Shown here in pieces: positions 1 to 7,239 of a DNA stretch of 19,957 bases (its first letter is position 1; the number at the start of each line of letters is the position of its first letter). Source of the stretch: Proteobacteria bacterium UBA5122 (GTDB lineage Bacteria > Pseudomonadota > Gammaproteobacteria > Tenderiales > Tenderiaceae). The position numbers and the translations under genes were made by a program. The notes beneath the pieces are model-generated. The model was not told the DNA's origin. It did no database searches and saw only the letters and a list, made by a program, of their open reading frames with translations. The stretch is taken from positions 17,206 through 37,162 of the forward strand of contig DHYU01000002.1 of NCBI GenBank assembly GCA_002415485.1. Reading direction: 5' to 3'.

Positions 1-25
1 CCCGGCACCGCCGCATCTCACCCAA

Positions 26-763
26 TTACTTGTCATGCTCCCGCATGAACTCTTCCAGCAACCGCTGCTGTTCTTTATCCAGCGACTGTTGCTGTAACAG
101 TTCCGGGCGCCGCAACCACGTTCTACCCAGCGCCTGCTTCAAGCGCCAACGGCGAATCGCTTCATGGTCGCCGCTTAGCAATACCGCAGGCACCTTGATG
201 CCCTGGTAATCTTCCGGCCGGGTGTAATGGGGACAATCCAATAACCCATCCGAAAAAGAATCTTCCGCTGCCGATGCCTCGTGCCCGAGTGCGCCCGGCA
301 ATAATCTGACCACCGTGTCGATCACCACAGCCGCGGCCAGCTCGCCACCGCTGAGGACATAGTCCCCAATCGACAGCTCTTCATCGATATCGAGCTCGAT
401 CACGCGCTCGTCGATGCCTTCGTAACGACCGGCCACCAGGATCACACCCTCGGCCGAGGCCAACTCCAGCGCCCGCGCCTGAGTCAGCGTCTGCCCCTGC
501 GGTGACATGTACACCACGCGGGCCATCGGGTTCGCCGCCTTGGCCGAGGCAATCGCCTGTCGTAGCGGCTCCACCATCATCACCATGCCGGGACCACCGC
601 CATACGGGCGATCATCCACCGTGCGGTGACGGTCCTGGGTGTAATCCCGCGGATTCCATACGCCCAGTTCAAAAATCTGTTTGTCGCGAGCCCGGCCTGT
701 TACGCCGCAACCGGTCACTGTTTCGATCAACTCCGGAAACAGCGTCACCACATCGATGCGCAC
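26..763 (-). CDS. trmD: tRNA (guanine-37-N1)-methyltransferase TrmD
   Basis: TrmD transfers a methyl group from S-adenosylmethionine to N1 of G37, next to the anticodon of tRNAs reading CNN codons, which prevents +1 frameshifting; it is a cytoplasmic homodimer. The 245-residue protein is close to the usual length. Visible motifs are SPQG (87-90), GRYEGIDER (112-120) and SIGDYVLSGGE (131-141), which form the SPOUT trefoil-knot AdoMet site. Asp168 in HEASAAEDSF corresponds to the catalytic Asp169 of E. coli. The start codon is GTG, three bases after the rimM stop, with GGAG inside the last rimM codons as ribosome binding site, so translation is probably coupled. It is the last complete gene of the rpsP-rimM-trmD operon; rplS normally follows and should lie just past the left edge. 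Confidence 0.98.
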   Translation of the reverse strand: MRIDVVTLFPELIETVTGCGVTGRARDKQIFELGVWNPRDYTQDRHRTVDDRPYGGGPGMVMMVEPLRQAIASAKAANPMARVVYMSPQGQTLTQARALELASAEGVILVAGRYEGIDERVIELDIDEELSIGDYVLSGGELAAAVVIDTVVRLLPGALGHEASAAEDSFSDGLLDCPHYTRPEDYQGIKVPAVLLSGDHEAIRRWRLKQALGRTWLRRPELLQQQSLDKEQQRLLEEFMREHDK

Positions 764-766
764 CGG

Positions 767-1276
767 CTAGAACTCCGGGTCCCAATCCACCCGCATCACG
801 CCCGCGGTTAGATCGATCTCCAGCACGTACTGCCCTTGCACAAACGGCACCAGCCGCTCACGCTCCCCCTTGATCACCACCACATCATTGGCGCCGGTAC
901 TGAACAGGTGATCCACCTTGCCCAGCACCACACCCTCTTGGTTGATGACCTCCAGGCCAACCAGGTCAGCCCAGTAGTATTCACCTTTGGCCAAAGGTGC
1001 CAGTTGATCGCGACGGATCCCGATCTCGGCCCCCACCAGCTCATGCGCCTGCTCGCGATCAGAGATCGATTCGAGCTGTGCGACCAGGCCCTTGCCCTGT
1101 GGGCGTCCGACCAGCATCTTCACGCTGCGCCATTGGCCTTTGATCTTCAAATACCAGGGATCGTATTCGAAGATATTCTCTTTCGGCGCGGTGTCCGAAA
1201 AGACCTTCAGCCAGCCGCGCACACCATAAACCCCCACCAGCTTGCCAATGATCACAAATTCATCTTGTTGCGACAT
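767..1276 (-). CDS. rimM: Ribosome maturation factor RimM
   Basis: RimM binds ribosomal protein S19 and assists maturation of the 30S head and processing of 16S rRNA. The 169-residue protein has the family's two parts. An N-terminal beta-barrel (about 7-90) starts with IIGKLVGVYGVRGWLKVFS, the typical G-x-hydrophobic-GVRGWLKV opening. A C-terminal PRC-barrel (about 98-167) contains EYYWADLVGLEV. The ATG start has GAGG seven bases upstream. It lies 35 bases downstream of the rpsP stop and three bases upstream of the trmD start, so it is the middle gene of the ribosomal operon. Nothing about it looks unusual. Confidence 0.97.
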   Translation of the reverse strand: MSQQDEFVIIGKLVGVYGVRGWLKVFSDTAPKENIFEYDPWYLKIKGQWRSVKMLVGRPQGKGLVAQLESISDREQAHELVGAEIGIRRDQLAPLAKGEYYWADLVGLEVINQEGVVLGKVDHLFSTGANDVVVIKGERERLVPFVQGQYVLEIDLTAGVMRVDWDPEF

Positions 1277-1311
1277 CGGCGCCTCGACCCGGCGGGGACT
1301 ACAGTCAGAAA

Positions 1312-1560
1312 TTAAGCAGCAGCCTTGGCTTGCTCGATCAGCTTGGCAACGCGATCAGATGTTTGCGCGCCCTGGCCAATCCAATGCTCGATGCGCGCGC
1401 TGTCCAGACGCAGACGCTCTTCAGCACCGCAGGCCACTGGATTGAAGAAGCCTACGCGCTCGATGTAACGACCGTCACGACGGTTGCGTGAATCAGTCAC
1501 GATAACGTGATAGAAAGGCTTTCTCTTAGCGCCACCACGGCTCAAACGAATGGTTACCAT
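1312..1560 (-). CDS. rpsP: 30S ribosomal protein S16
   Basis: S16 is a small 16S-rRNA-binding protein of the 30S subunit needed for assembly. The 82-residue product has the family length and its hallmark opening, MVTIRLSRGGAKRKPFY, followed by DSRNRRDGRYIERVGFFNP. The C-terminus (ASDRVAKLIEQAKAAA-like) is typical. It is the first gene of the rpsP-rimM-trmD operon. A GAGG about 12 bases upstream of the ATG is the likely ribosome binding site. The 144 bases between ffh and this gene hold two stem-loops (listed separately). I could not find a convincing separate promoter there, only a weak TAAACT at the -10 level. Confidence 0.98.
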   Translation of the reverse strand: MVTIRLSRGGAKRKPFYHVIVTDSRNRRDGRYIERVGFFNPVACGAEERLRLDSARIEHWIGQGAQTSDRVAKLIEQAKAAA

Positions 1561-1591
1561 TTCAGATTTATTCCTCTGTCGATCAACAAAT

Positions 1592-1615
1592 CGGCCCCCT
1601 AAAAGGTGGGGGCCG
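1592..1615 (-). other. GC-rich stem-loop in the rpsP leader
   Basis: A perfect 8-bp inverted repeat (CGGCCCCC, 8-base loop, GGGGGCCG) lies 32 bases upstream of the rpsP start codon. On the transcribed strand no T-run follows it, only GATTTGTTG, so it is not a standard intrinsic terminator. It could be an attenuator or a structure in the rpsP leader RNA, or a backup stop for ffh transcripts. The inverted repeat is seen directly; its function is inferred. Confidence 0.4.
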
Positions 1616-1617
1616 GT

Positions 1618-1638
1618 AAAAATCCGCGTAGTTTACGC
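1618..1638 (-). terminator. Candidate intrinsic terminator of ffh
   Basis: On the minus strand a 5-bp stem GCGTA-AAC-TACGC is extended by two possible U-G wobble pairs and then followed by GGATTTTTA, that is a five-T run. It sits 67 bases after the ffh stop, between ffh and rpsP. The stem is short, so termination may be partial and ffh transcripts may read into rpsP. Confidence 0.4.
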
Positions 1639-1704
1639 AAAAGTGGCCTCGAAGGAAAGCCTTAAATCCCTTTTCCTCTCTGGCCCAATGTGGGCACGGA
1701 TCGG

Positions 1705-3066
1705 TTAGAACGGCGACATGCCGGGCGGCATCCGCCCCTTGAGGCTGCGCATCAGCTTGCCCATGCCGCCCTTCTGGAATTTTTTCATCATCTTCTGCAT
1801 CTGCATGAACTGCTTCAGCAGGCGGTTGACGTCCTGGATCTCGGTGCCGGAACCGGCCGCGATGCGACGTTTGCGCGAGCCCTTGATAATATCGGGGCGA
1901 CGACGTTCTGACGGTGTCATGGAGTTGATGATCGCCTCCATCTGTTTGAAATCCTTATCATTCACCTTTTCGCGGACTTCCTTCGGCACATCGGCCACGC
2001 CGGGCAGCTTATCCATCAGTGAACCGATACCACCCATCTTCTGCATCTGCTGCAACTGGCTGCGAAAGTCCTCCAGATCGAAGTTCTCGCCCTTCTTCAT
2101 CTTCTTGGCGAGCTTTTCGGCCTCTTCCTTGTCGATCTGCTGTTCGGCCTGCTCGACCAGGCTCAGCACGTCGCCCATGCCGAGGATGCGCGAGGCCAAA
2201 CGATCGGGGTGGAACGGCTCCAGGGCCACAGTCTTCTCGCCGACACCGAGGAACTTGATCGGCTTACCAGTGATGTGACGAATCGACAGCGCCGCACCGC
2301 CGCGGGCATCACCGTCGGTCTTGGTCAGCACAACACCAGTCAGCGGCAGTGCATCATTGAAGGCCTTGGCGGTGTTGGCGGCATCCTGACCGGTCATGCT
2401 ATCAACCACAAACAGGGTTTCGATCGGATTAATGGCCGCGTGCACACGCTTGATTTCGCCCATCATTTCTTCGTCTACGTGCAGACGACCCGCGGTATCG
2501 ACGATCACGACATCGATAAACTGCTTGCGGGCATGATTGATGGCTGCGGTGGCGATATCCACCGGGTCCTGCGAGGGGTTGCTGGGGAAGAAATGGACAT
2601 CGACCTCTTTGGCCAAGGTTTCGAGCTGGTCGATCGCCGCCGGCCGGTAGATGTCGGCACTGACCACCAACACCGATTTCTTTTTGCGCTGCTTGAGCCA
2701 ACGCGACAATTTGGCCACCGTGGTGGTCTTGCCCGAGCCCTGCAGACCCGCCATCAACACCACTGCGGGCGGCGTGGTCGACAGGTTCAGCTCCTCATTG
2801 GCCTCGCCCATGACCTGCACCAGCTCGTCACGCACGACCTTGATCAGGGCCTGACCCGGGGTCAGACTCTTCATTACATCCTGACCGATCGCCTGCTCTT
2901 TGACTCGGTCAACAAAGGCGCGCACCACGGGCAGCGACACGTCGGCCTCAAGCAGCGCCATGCGCACATCGCGCAAGGCATCCTTAATATTGTCCTCGGT
3001 CAAGCGGCCGAGGCCACGCAGATCGCGCACCGTACGCGTCAGGCGCTCCGTCAAACTCTCAAACAT
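1705..3066 (-). CDS. ffh: Signal recognition particle protein Ffh (SRP54)
   Basis: Ffh binds 4.5S RNA and hydrophobic signal sequences emerging from the ribosome. With the receptor FtsY it targets membrane proteins to the translocon in a GTP-dependent way. The 453-residue protein has the N domain (1-90) and the G domain with GLQGSGKTT (107-115), DTAGR (190-194) and TKTDGDARGG (248-257). The methionine-rich M domain (about 330-453) carries SGTEIQDVNRLLKQF and the terminal MPPGMSPF. The ATG has an AGGT about 11 bases upstream. It has its own promoter (3106-3135) and a candidate terminator (1618-1638). As in E. coli, it lies next to the rpsP operon on one side and near divergent ypjD on the other. 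Confidence 0.98.
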   Translation of the reverse strand: MFESLTERLTRTVRDLRGLGRLTEDNIKDALRDVRMALLEADVSLPVVRAFVDRVKEQAIGQDVMKSLTPGQALIKVVRDELVQVMGEANEELNLSTTPPAVVLMAGLQGSGKTTTVAKLSRWLKQRKKKSVLVVSADIYRPAAIDQLETLAKEVDVHFFPSNPSQDPVDIATAAINHARKQFIDVVIVDTAGRLHVDEEMMGEIKRVHAAINPIETLFVVDSMTGQDAANTAKAFNDALPLTGVVLTKTDGDARGGAALSIRHITGKPIKFLGVGEKTVALEPFHPDRLASRILGMGDVLSLVEQAEQQIDKEEAEKLAKKMKKGENFDLEDFRSQLQQMQKMGGIGSLMDKLPGVADVPKEVREKVNDKDFKQMEAIINSMTPSERRRPDIIKGSRKRRIAAGSGTEIQDVNRLLKQFMQMQKMMKKFQKGGMGKLMRSLKGRMPPGMSPF

Positions 3067-3105
3067 GGGGCAGATTACCTAGCTGTGATTGCCGAAAAGA
3101 GGGGC

Positions 3106-3135
3106 ATTATAGCGTGAAGGTGAGATTATTCTTAA
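3106..3135 (-). promoter_or_regulatory. Sigma-70 promoter of ffh
   Basis: On the minus strand a perfect TATAAT (3111-3106) is preceded, with an 18-base spacer, by TTAAGA (3135-3130), which matches the -35 consensus at four of six positions. The ffh ATG follows about 40 bases downstream. The -10 overlaps the stop codon of the upstream metallo-beta-lactamase-fold gene, so the whole promoter lies in the end of that gene. Confidence 0.65.
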
Positions 3136-3874
3136 GTTGCTTGATCTGATGATTTTTAATCAAGGATTTTACCTCACGGTAAATATCCTTGCCTTCATCC
3201 GGCTTGTGATGGGTGAGGTAGATCTCGGGCTGTAGTTTTAGTTTGACGATATCTGCCGCCAGCGTATTCGAACAATAATGGCGCGCGGTGTGGCTCAGGG
3301 CCTCATCGGCGTTGCTAAAGGCGACCTCCAGCAGCAGCAAATCCAGCCTGCCGTAGGCATTCAGCACGCTCCAGAAGGTATCGTTGGTGGTGGTATCACC
3401 GGTAAAGGCAAAGGACTTGCCATCAGATGACTCCACCCGATAGCCGACTGTGGGCACGATATGGTTCATCGCAATGGGTTCGAACGTCACCCCTTCCACC
3501 TCGCAAATATCGCCCGGCTGAATCTCACGATAAACGATCACAGGCTTGTCCGGTGTCGGCAAACCAGCAAAATCCGGCCAGATCGACCAGTTAAATACAT
3601 GTTTTTTCAAACTGTCGATCGTCTGCGGCAAGGCATGGACCACAATCGGATCCGTGATTTGTTCAAAGATGCTATCGACCAGCAACGGCAGGAAGGCAAT
3701 ATGGTCCAGGTGGGAATGCGTCAGGAATACGTGACGGATCTTGCCCATTTCGACAAGACTCAAGTCCCCCACCCCGCTCCCGGCATCGATGAGGATTTCT
3801 CCATTAACGAGTAGGGAGGTTGTTCGCAACCCCTTGCCAATCCCCCCACTACATCCTAGTACGCGCAATTCCAT
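3107..3874 (-). CDS. Metallo-beta-lactamase-fold hydrolase, class II cyclic-nucleotide phosphodiesterase-like
   Basis: The 255-residue protein has the metallo-beta-lactamase fold. HSHLDH (53-58) supplies the HxHxDH dinuclear metal site. Asp160 in FTGD and the histidines at 222-223 in YLTHHKP are the probable remaining ligands, with His138 in MNHIVPTVGYR another candidate. The arrangement ILIDAGSG...THSHLDH resembles class II 3',5'-cyclic-nucleotide phosphodiesterases (PDE1/CpdP type). Hydrolysis of cAMP or cGMP is therefore the leading guess, but related folds include tRNase Z and other phosphodiesterases, so the substrate is not settled. There is no signal peptide, so it is probably cytoplasmic. 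No good Shine-Dalgarno sequence precedes the ATG. It is divergent from ypjD, and its last bases contain the ffh promoter. Confidence 0.8.
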   Translation of the reverse strand: MELRVLGCSGGIGKGLRTTSLLVNGEILIDAGSGVGDLSLVEMGKIRHVFLTHSHLDHIAFLPLLVDSIFEQITDPIVVHALPQTIDSLKKHVFNWSIWPDFAGLPTPDKPVIVYREIQPGDICEVEGVTFEPIAMNHIVPTVGYRVESSDGKSFAFTGDTTTNDTFWSVLNAYGRLDLLLLEVAFSNADEALSHTARHYCSNTLAADIVKLKLQPEIYLTHHKPDEGKDIYREVKSLIKNHQIKQLKNNLTFTL

Positions 3875-3892
3875 AGTTATTATTATCTGCTT

Positions 3893-3922
3893 TCATGCAA
3901 AATTCTTTAGAATATAGCATGA
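3893..3922. promoter_or_regulatory. 30-bp dyad with an extended -10 element, between the phosphodiesterase-like gene and ypjD
   Basis: An interrupted inverted repeat is centred at 3907.5. The outer arms TCATGC and GCATGA (3893-3898 and 3917-3922) and the inner arms ATTCT and AGAAT (3902-3906 and 3909-3913) are perfect, and 12 of the 15 possible pairs match. Within it, minus-strand TGCTATATT (3919-3911) fits an extended -10 (TGnTATAAT) for the phosphodiesterase-like gene, about 37 bases from its ATG. On the plus strand TAGAAT (3908-3913) could serve ypjD but lacks a good -35. The position suits an operator for the divergent pair. I cannot name the regulator. Confidence 0.45.
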
Positions 3923-4029
3923 CTTAAGTTTGTCTCGTAAACTGCTAAATGAACTAATCGCCTTAAGCCCTCTTCAACCCGAGACGGACTTGTGCCATCA
4001 TTGCCAGTCGTTCAACGATTTAGTCTCCT

Positions 4030-4839
4030 ATGCAAACAGTAGCTATCGGCAGTATTGCCATCCTTTTATACATTGTTGCCTCTGTTTTTATCTTTTTGCG
4101 CTGGCGCGATCGCGAAACCAGCGGGGCCTCCAAACTAAAACTACTGCTCGCAGGCGGCTTGGCGACGCTTGCACATAGCGCGCTGCTCTACCAATTGCTC
4201 TTTACCGTCGGCGGGCTCGACCTGGGCATCTTCAATGCCATCTCGCTGATCACCTGGGTCATTTCACTGTTGCTGGTCATCAGCTCGATCAAGCAGCCAA
4301 CCGAAAATCTCGCCCTGTTTGTCTTCCCGGCGGCAGCCATGGCAATTGCCGTAGAAATGACCATCCCCAGCACCTACACCCCGCACCAAGACTGGCAAAG
4401 CTCACTACAGATTCATATTTTGGTATCGATCATTGCCTACAGCCTGCTGTCGATCGCGGCCATCCAAGCGATCCTGCTCGCAGTCCAGGACAAACATCTG
4501 CGTGAAAAGCGGCCCGGAGGTTTCATCCGCGCCCTGCCACCGCTACAGACGATGGAATCGCTACTGTTTCAGATGATCGCCGTGGGCTTTGCGATGCAAA
4601 CCCTGTCGCTACTTTCAGGCTTTATGTTTCTGGAGAGCATGTTTGCCCAGCACCTGGTACACAAAACCGTATTATCGATATTGGGCTGGTTTTTCTTTGG
4701 CATTTTACTATGGGGTCGTTGGCGTTTTGGCTGGCGTGGCCGCAAGGCAATACGCTGGACCTTAAGCGGTTTCGTTTCGCTTGCCTTGTCCTATCTGGGC
4801 AGCAAGATGGTATTAGAGCTGATCATCGGCAAATCCTAG
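4030..4839 (+). CDS. ypjD: Inner-membrane protein YpjD, CcsA/cytochrome c assembly family
   Basis: This 269-residue integral membrane protein has about eight hydrophobic segments and belongs to the cytochrome c assembly protein family (PF01578, CcsA/CcmC-like). It matches E. coli YpjD in length, in position next to ffh and the CorB-type gene, and in the C-terminal pattern HKTVLSILGWFFFGILLWGRWRFGWRGRKA. The fold relates it to haem-handling proteins, but YpjD itself has no firmly established role in cytochrome maturation. The first residues form a transmembrane helix. No clear Shine-Dalgarno sequence precedes the ATG. The next gene starts 42 bases downstream on the same strand, so the two are probably co-transcribed. 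Confidence 0.88.
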   Translation: MQTVAIGSIAILLYIVASVFIFLRWRDRETSGASKLKLLLAGGLATLAHSALLYQLLFTVGGLDLGIFNAISLITWVISLLLVISSIKQPTENLALFVFPAAAMAIAVEMTIPSTYTPHQDWQSSLQIHILVSIIAYSLLSIAAIQAILLAVQDKHLREKRPGGFIRALPPLQTMESLLFQMIAVGFAMQTLSLLSGFMFLESMFAQHLVHKTVLSILGWFFFGILLWGRWRFGWRGRKAIRWTLSGFVSLALSYLGSKMVLELIIGKS

Positions 4840-4881
4840 ACATCAACCACTCAACAACCCTATCCCTAACATTCGCCCATC

Positions 4882-6168
4882 ATGACTGAACTCTCGCTTA
4901 CGACACTTGGCTCCACTCTGTGCATCCTAATCCTATTGTCTGCATGCTTTTCTGCATCGGAGACAGCGATGATGAGCCTCAATCGTTACCGACTACGCCA
5001 CCTAGCGAAAGACGGTCATGCCGGCGCCATCCGCGCCAGCCGCCTATTGGAACGCCCCGATCGCCTGATCGGCCTGATCCTGCTCGGCAATAACTTCGTC
5101 AACATCCTGGCATCATCGATTGCGACCCTGATTGCTTTGCGCATATGGGGCGAGGCCGGCATTGCCCTTGTCACCGCACTCTTGACCATCGTCATCCTGA
5201 TCTTCGCCGAGGTCGCCCCTAAAACCATGGCCGCACTGCACCCGGAACGTATTGCGTTCCCGGCCTCATTTGTACTCGGGCCCCTGCTCAAGATCATCTA
5301 CCCGCTGGTATGGTCGGTAAACGCTGTCGCCAACGGCATTCTTCGACTGTTTGGCGTCAAGGAATACAGCGGCAATTCCGAACACCTGAGCTCAGAAGAA
5401 TTGCGCACCGTCGTCAACGAGGCCGGCGCGTTGATCCCGGATCGACATCAAAAAATGCTACTCAGTATCCTGGATCTGGAAAAGGTCACCGTCGAAGACA
5501 TCATGATCCCACGCAATGAGATCGTTGGCCTGGACCTGGAAGATGATGATCAAACCATTCTCAATCAGCTGACACACTCTCAGCACACACGCCTACCGGT
5601 TTATTATGGCGATATTGAGAACGTGCAAGGCTTTGTCCATGCCCGCAACGCACTGCATCTACTCGCGGCAGAAGAGTTCAGTAAAGAAGCCCTGCTACGC
5701 ATCACTCGCAAAGGCTACTTTGTGCCGGAAGGCACCCCCCTCAATACCCAGCTACTCAATTTTCAGCGTGAAAAACGGCGCATCGCCTTTGTTGTCGACG
5801 AATACGGCGACATTCAGGGCCTGGTAACATTGGAAGGGATTCTGGAAGAGATTGTCGGCGAGTTCACGACCGATGTCGCCACCGCCAGTCCGGAGATTCA
5901 TCCCCAGGCCGATGGCACCTATCTGATTGATGGCGCCGCCTACATCCGTGAGATCAATCGCGCCATGGGCTGGCAACTGCCGACCGATGGCCCCAAGACC
6001 TTCAATGGCATGATCATTGAGTATCTAGAATCAATACCCGAGGCGGGCACCAGCGTCCGCATTGCTGGCTATCCCATCGATATCGTACAAACCACAGGCA
6101 GCGCGATCAAAACTATCCGCATTCATCCGCAGCTCTTCCGTGAAGAAAAAACGGAAGATGAAAATTAA
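4882..6168 (+). CDS. CNNM/CorB-type membrane protein with CBS pair and CorC_HlyC domain (YfjD-like)
   Basis: The 428-residue protein equals E. coli YfjD/CorB in length and order of domains. An N-terminal DUF21/CNNM membrane region (about 1-190) has the opening SACFSASETAMMSLNRYRLRHLAK and LLGNNFVNILAS. A tandem CBS pair follows (about 200-330, with VEDIMIPRNEIVGLD and VVDEYGDIQGLVTLEGILEEIVG), then a C-terminal CorC_HlyC domain (about 345-425). Bacterial CNNM/CorB proteins take part in Mg2+ (and Co2+) efflux or tolerance, with nucleotide sensing by the CBS pair. Transport activity here is inferred from the family. The stop codon lies only three bases from the convergent stop of the diguanylate cyclase gene. 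No clear ribosome binding site is visible. Confidence 0.92.
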   Translation: MTELSLTTLGSTLCILILLSACFSASETAMMSLNRYRLRHLAKDGHAGAIRASRLLERPDRLIGLILLGNNFVNILASSIATLIALRIWGEAGIALVTALLTIVILIFAEVAPKTMAALHPERIAFPASFVLGPLLKIIYPLVWSVNAVANGILRLFGVKEYSGNSEHLSSEELRTVVNEAGALIPDRHQKMLLSILDLEKVTVEDIMIPRNEIVGLDLEDDDQTILNQLTHSQHTRLPVYYGDIENVQGFVHARNALHLLAAEEFSKEALLRITRKGYFVPEGTPLNTQLLNFQREKRRIAFVVDEYGDIQGLVTLEGILEEIVGEFTTDVATASPEIHPQADGTYLIDGAAYIREINRAMGWQLPTDGPKTFNGMIIEYLESIPEAGTSVRIAGYPIDIVQTTGSAIKTIRIHPQLFREEKTEDEN

Positions 6169-6171
6169 ATC

Positions 6172-7239
6172 TTATTCTTTGGCGCAGACAGCCGAGCCGG
6201 CCGCCAACTGATACTGATTGCGCCCCGACTCTTTTGCCTGATACAAGGCTTCATCTGCGCTAGCGATTACAGACTCGGCTTGAGTACTCGAACTCGGCAT
6301 GGCACACGCGACGCCAAGACTGATCGTTACATGATCAGACGTCGACGAGTGTGCATGAGGCAGCTTCATCTCATTCACCCCCGCACATAGCGCATGGGCA
6401 ATCTTCTCCGCCCCCTTTATATCAGTATCAGGCATTACCACAACAAACTCTTCACCGCCGTAACGCGCCACCAAGTCGCCAGGGCGACGCACCGTAGCTG
6501 CCAGTGAACGCGCGACCTGACGCAAACAATCGTCGCCCCCCTGGTGACCGTAATTGTCGTTGTACTTCTTAAAGTGGTCGATATCGATCAGAATAACTGA
6601 TAACGGCCGTTTTTCACGCGCAGCACGTGCCCATTCCTTGGCAACAAACTCATCGAACACACGACGATTGGCGATACCGGTCAGGCCGTCAAGCGAAGAC
6701 AAACGCTCCAGCTCCTGATTTTTAACCTCCAGCTCCTGCTGCAACTTGCGCAAGGCCTTATAGGCCTCATCGCGCTGCTTTTGCGCGAGAAAGCTGCGTG
6801 AATGTGCACGAATACGCGCAATAACTTCGATGCTGTCGGGAAACTTGACCAAATAGTCGCTCGCCCCCAGACCAAAGGCATCACTCTTGATCTTGGCTTC
6901 TTCTTTAGTGGACAACACAATAATGGGAACTGACTTGGTCTGTGGATTGGAACGGAAAAACTTAAGCAACATCAGGCCGTCAATATCAGGCATTACCAAA
7001 TCCTGCAGCACGACTGTGGGCTTGAATTCGATCGCCTTATTAATCGCCTCGGCCGGGTCATTGCAGTATTCATAGTCTATATCGGGCTCTTCAGCGAGCA
7101 TGCGGCGCAAGGCTTCTGCAACAATTGCCTGATCATCTACCAGCAAGACTCGAGTACGCGCACCTTCAATTGAATCCTCCAGGCTGACCTCTTCGATCTG
7201 TTTTGATTCTTTTTCCACCCCAGTCATGACACTCGACAT
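6172..7239 (-). CDS. wspR: Response-regulator diguanylate cyclase, WspR-like
   Basis: This is the output protein of the Wsp-type system; it makes c-di-GMP from two GTP when phosphorylated by the CheA-type kinase. The receiver domain (about 30-150) has phospho-acceptor Asp80 in QDLVMPDIDG. A coiled-coil linker (about 155-183) precedes the GGDEF domain (184-345), whose active site is ARYGGEEF (GGEEF 261-265). RPGD (252-255), five residues before it, fits the inhibitory I-site RxxD. The opening VLLVDDQAIVAEALRRML and LSTKEEAKIKS closely follow Pseudomonas WspR. The ATG at 7239 overlaps the cheB end by 16 bases. An alternative ATG at 7227 would form an ATGA stop-start overlap with cheB and remove four residues. 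It is the last gene of the operon. Confidence 0.93.
   Translation of the reverse strand: MSSVMTGVEKESKQIEEVSLEDSIEGARTRVLLVDDQAIVAEALRRMLAEEPDIDYEYCNDPAEAINKAIEFKPTVVLQDLVMPDIDGLMLLKFFRSNPQTKSVPIIVLSTKEEAKIKSDAFGLGASDYLVKFPDSIEVIARIRAHSRSFLAQKQRDEAYKALRKLQQELEVKNQELERLSSLDGLTGIANRRVFDEFVAKEWARAAREKRPLSVILIDIDHFKKYNDNYGHQGGDDCLRQVARSLAATVRRPGDLVARYGGEEFVVVMPDTDIKGAEKIAHALCAGVNEMKLPHAHSSTSDHVTISLGVACAMPSSSTQAESVIASADEALYQAKESGRNQYQLAAGSAVCAKE

Noticed and set aside
1..25. Start of rplS beyond trmD.
   Set aside because: Only 25 non-coding bases are inside the window; rplS is expected from synteny but none of it is visible.
836..1315. A 159-codon plus-strand frame opposite rimM.
   Set aside because: It is a shadow of rimM, rich in His and Gln with no recognisable domain.
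2209..3117. A 302-codon open frame on the plus strand opposite ffh.
   Set aside because: It is fully antisense to a clear ffh gene, its translation looks like no protein family, and long shadow frames are expected opposite GC-rich genes.
3930..4178. An 82-codon plus-strand frame starting ahead of ypjD.
   Set aside because: It overlaps the first 150 bases of ypjD in another frame and lacks a ribosome binding site or any family resemblance.
6134..6158. An 8-bp stem (TCTTCCGT/ACGGAAGA) at the end of the CorB-type gene, considered as a terminator.
   Set aside because: It lies inside coding sequence, has a nine-base A-rich loop, and no T-run follows on either strand.
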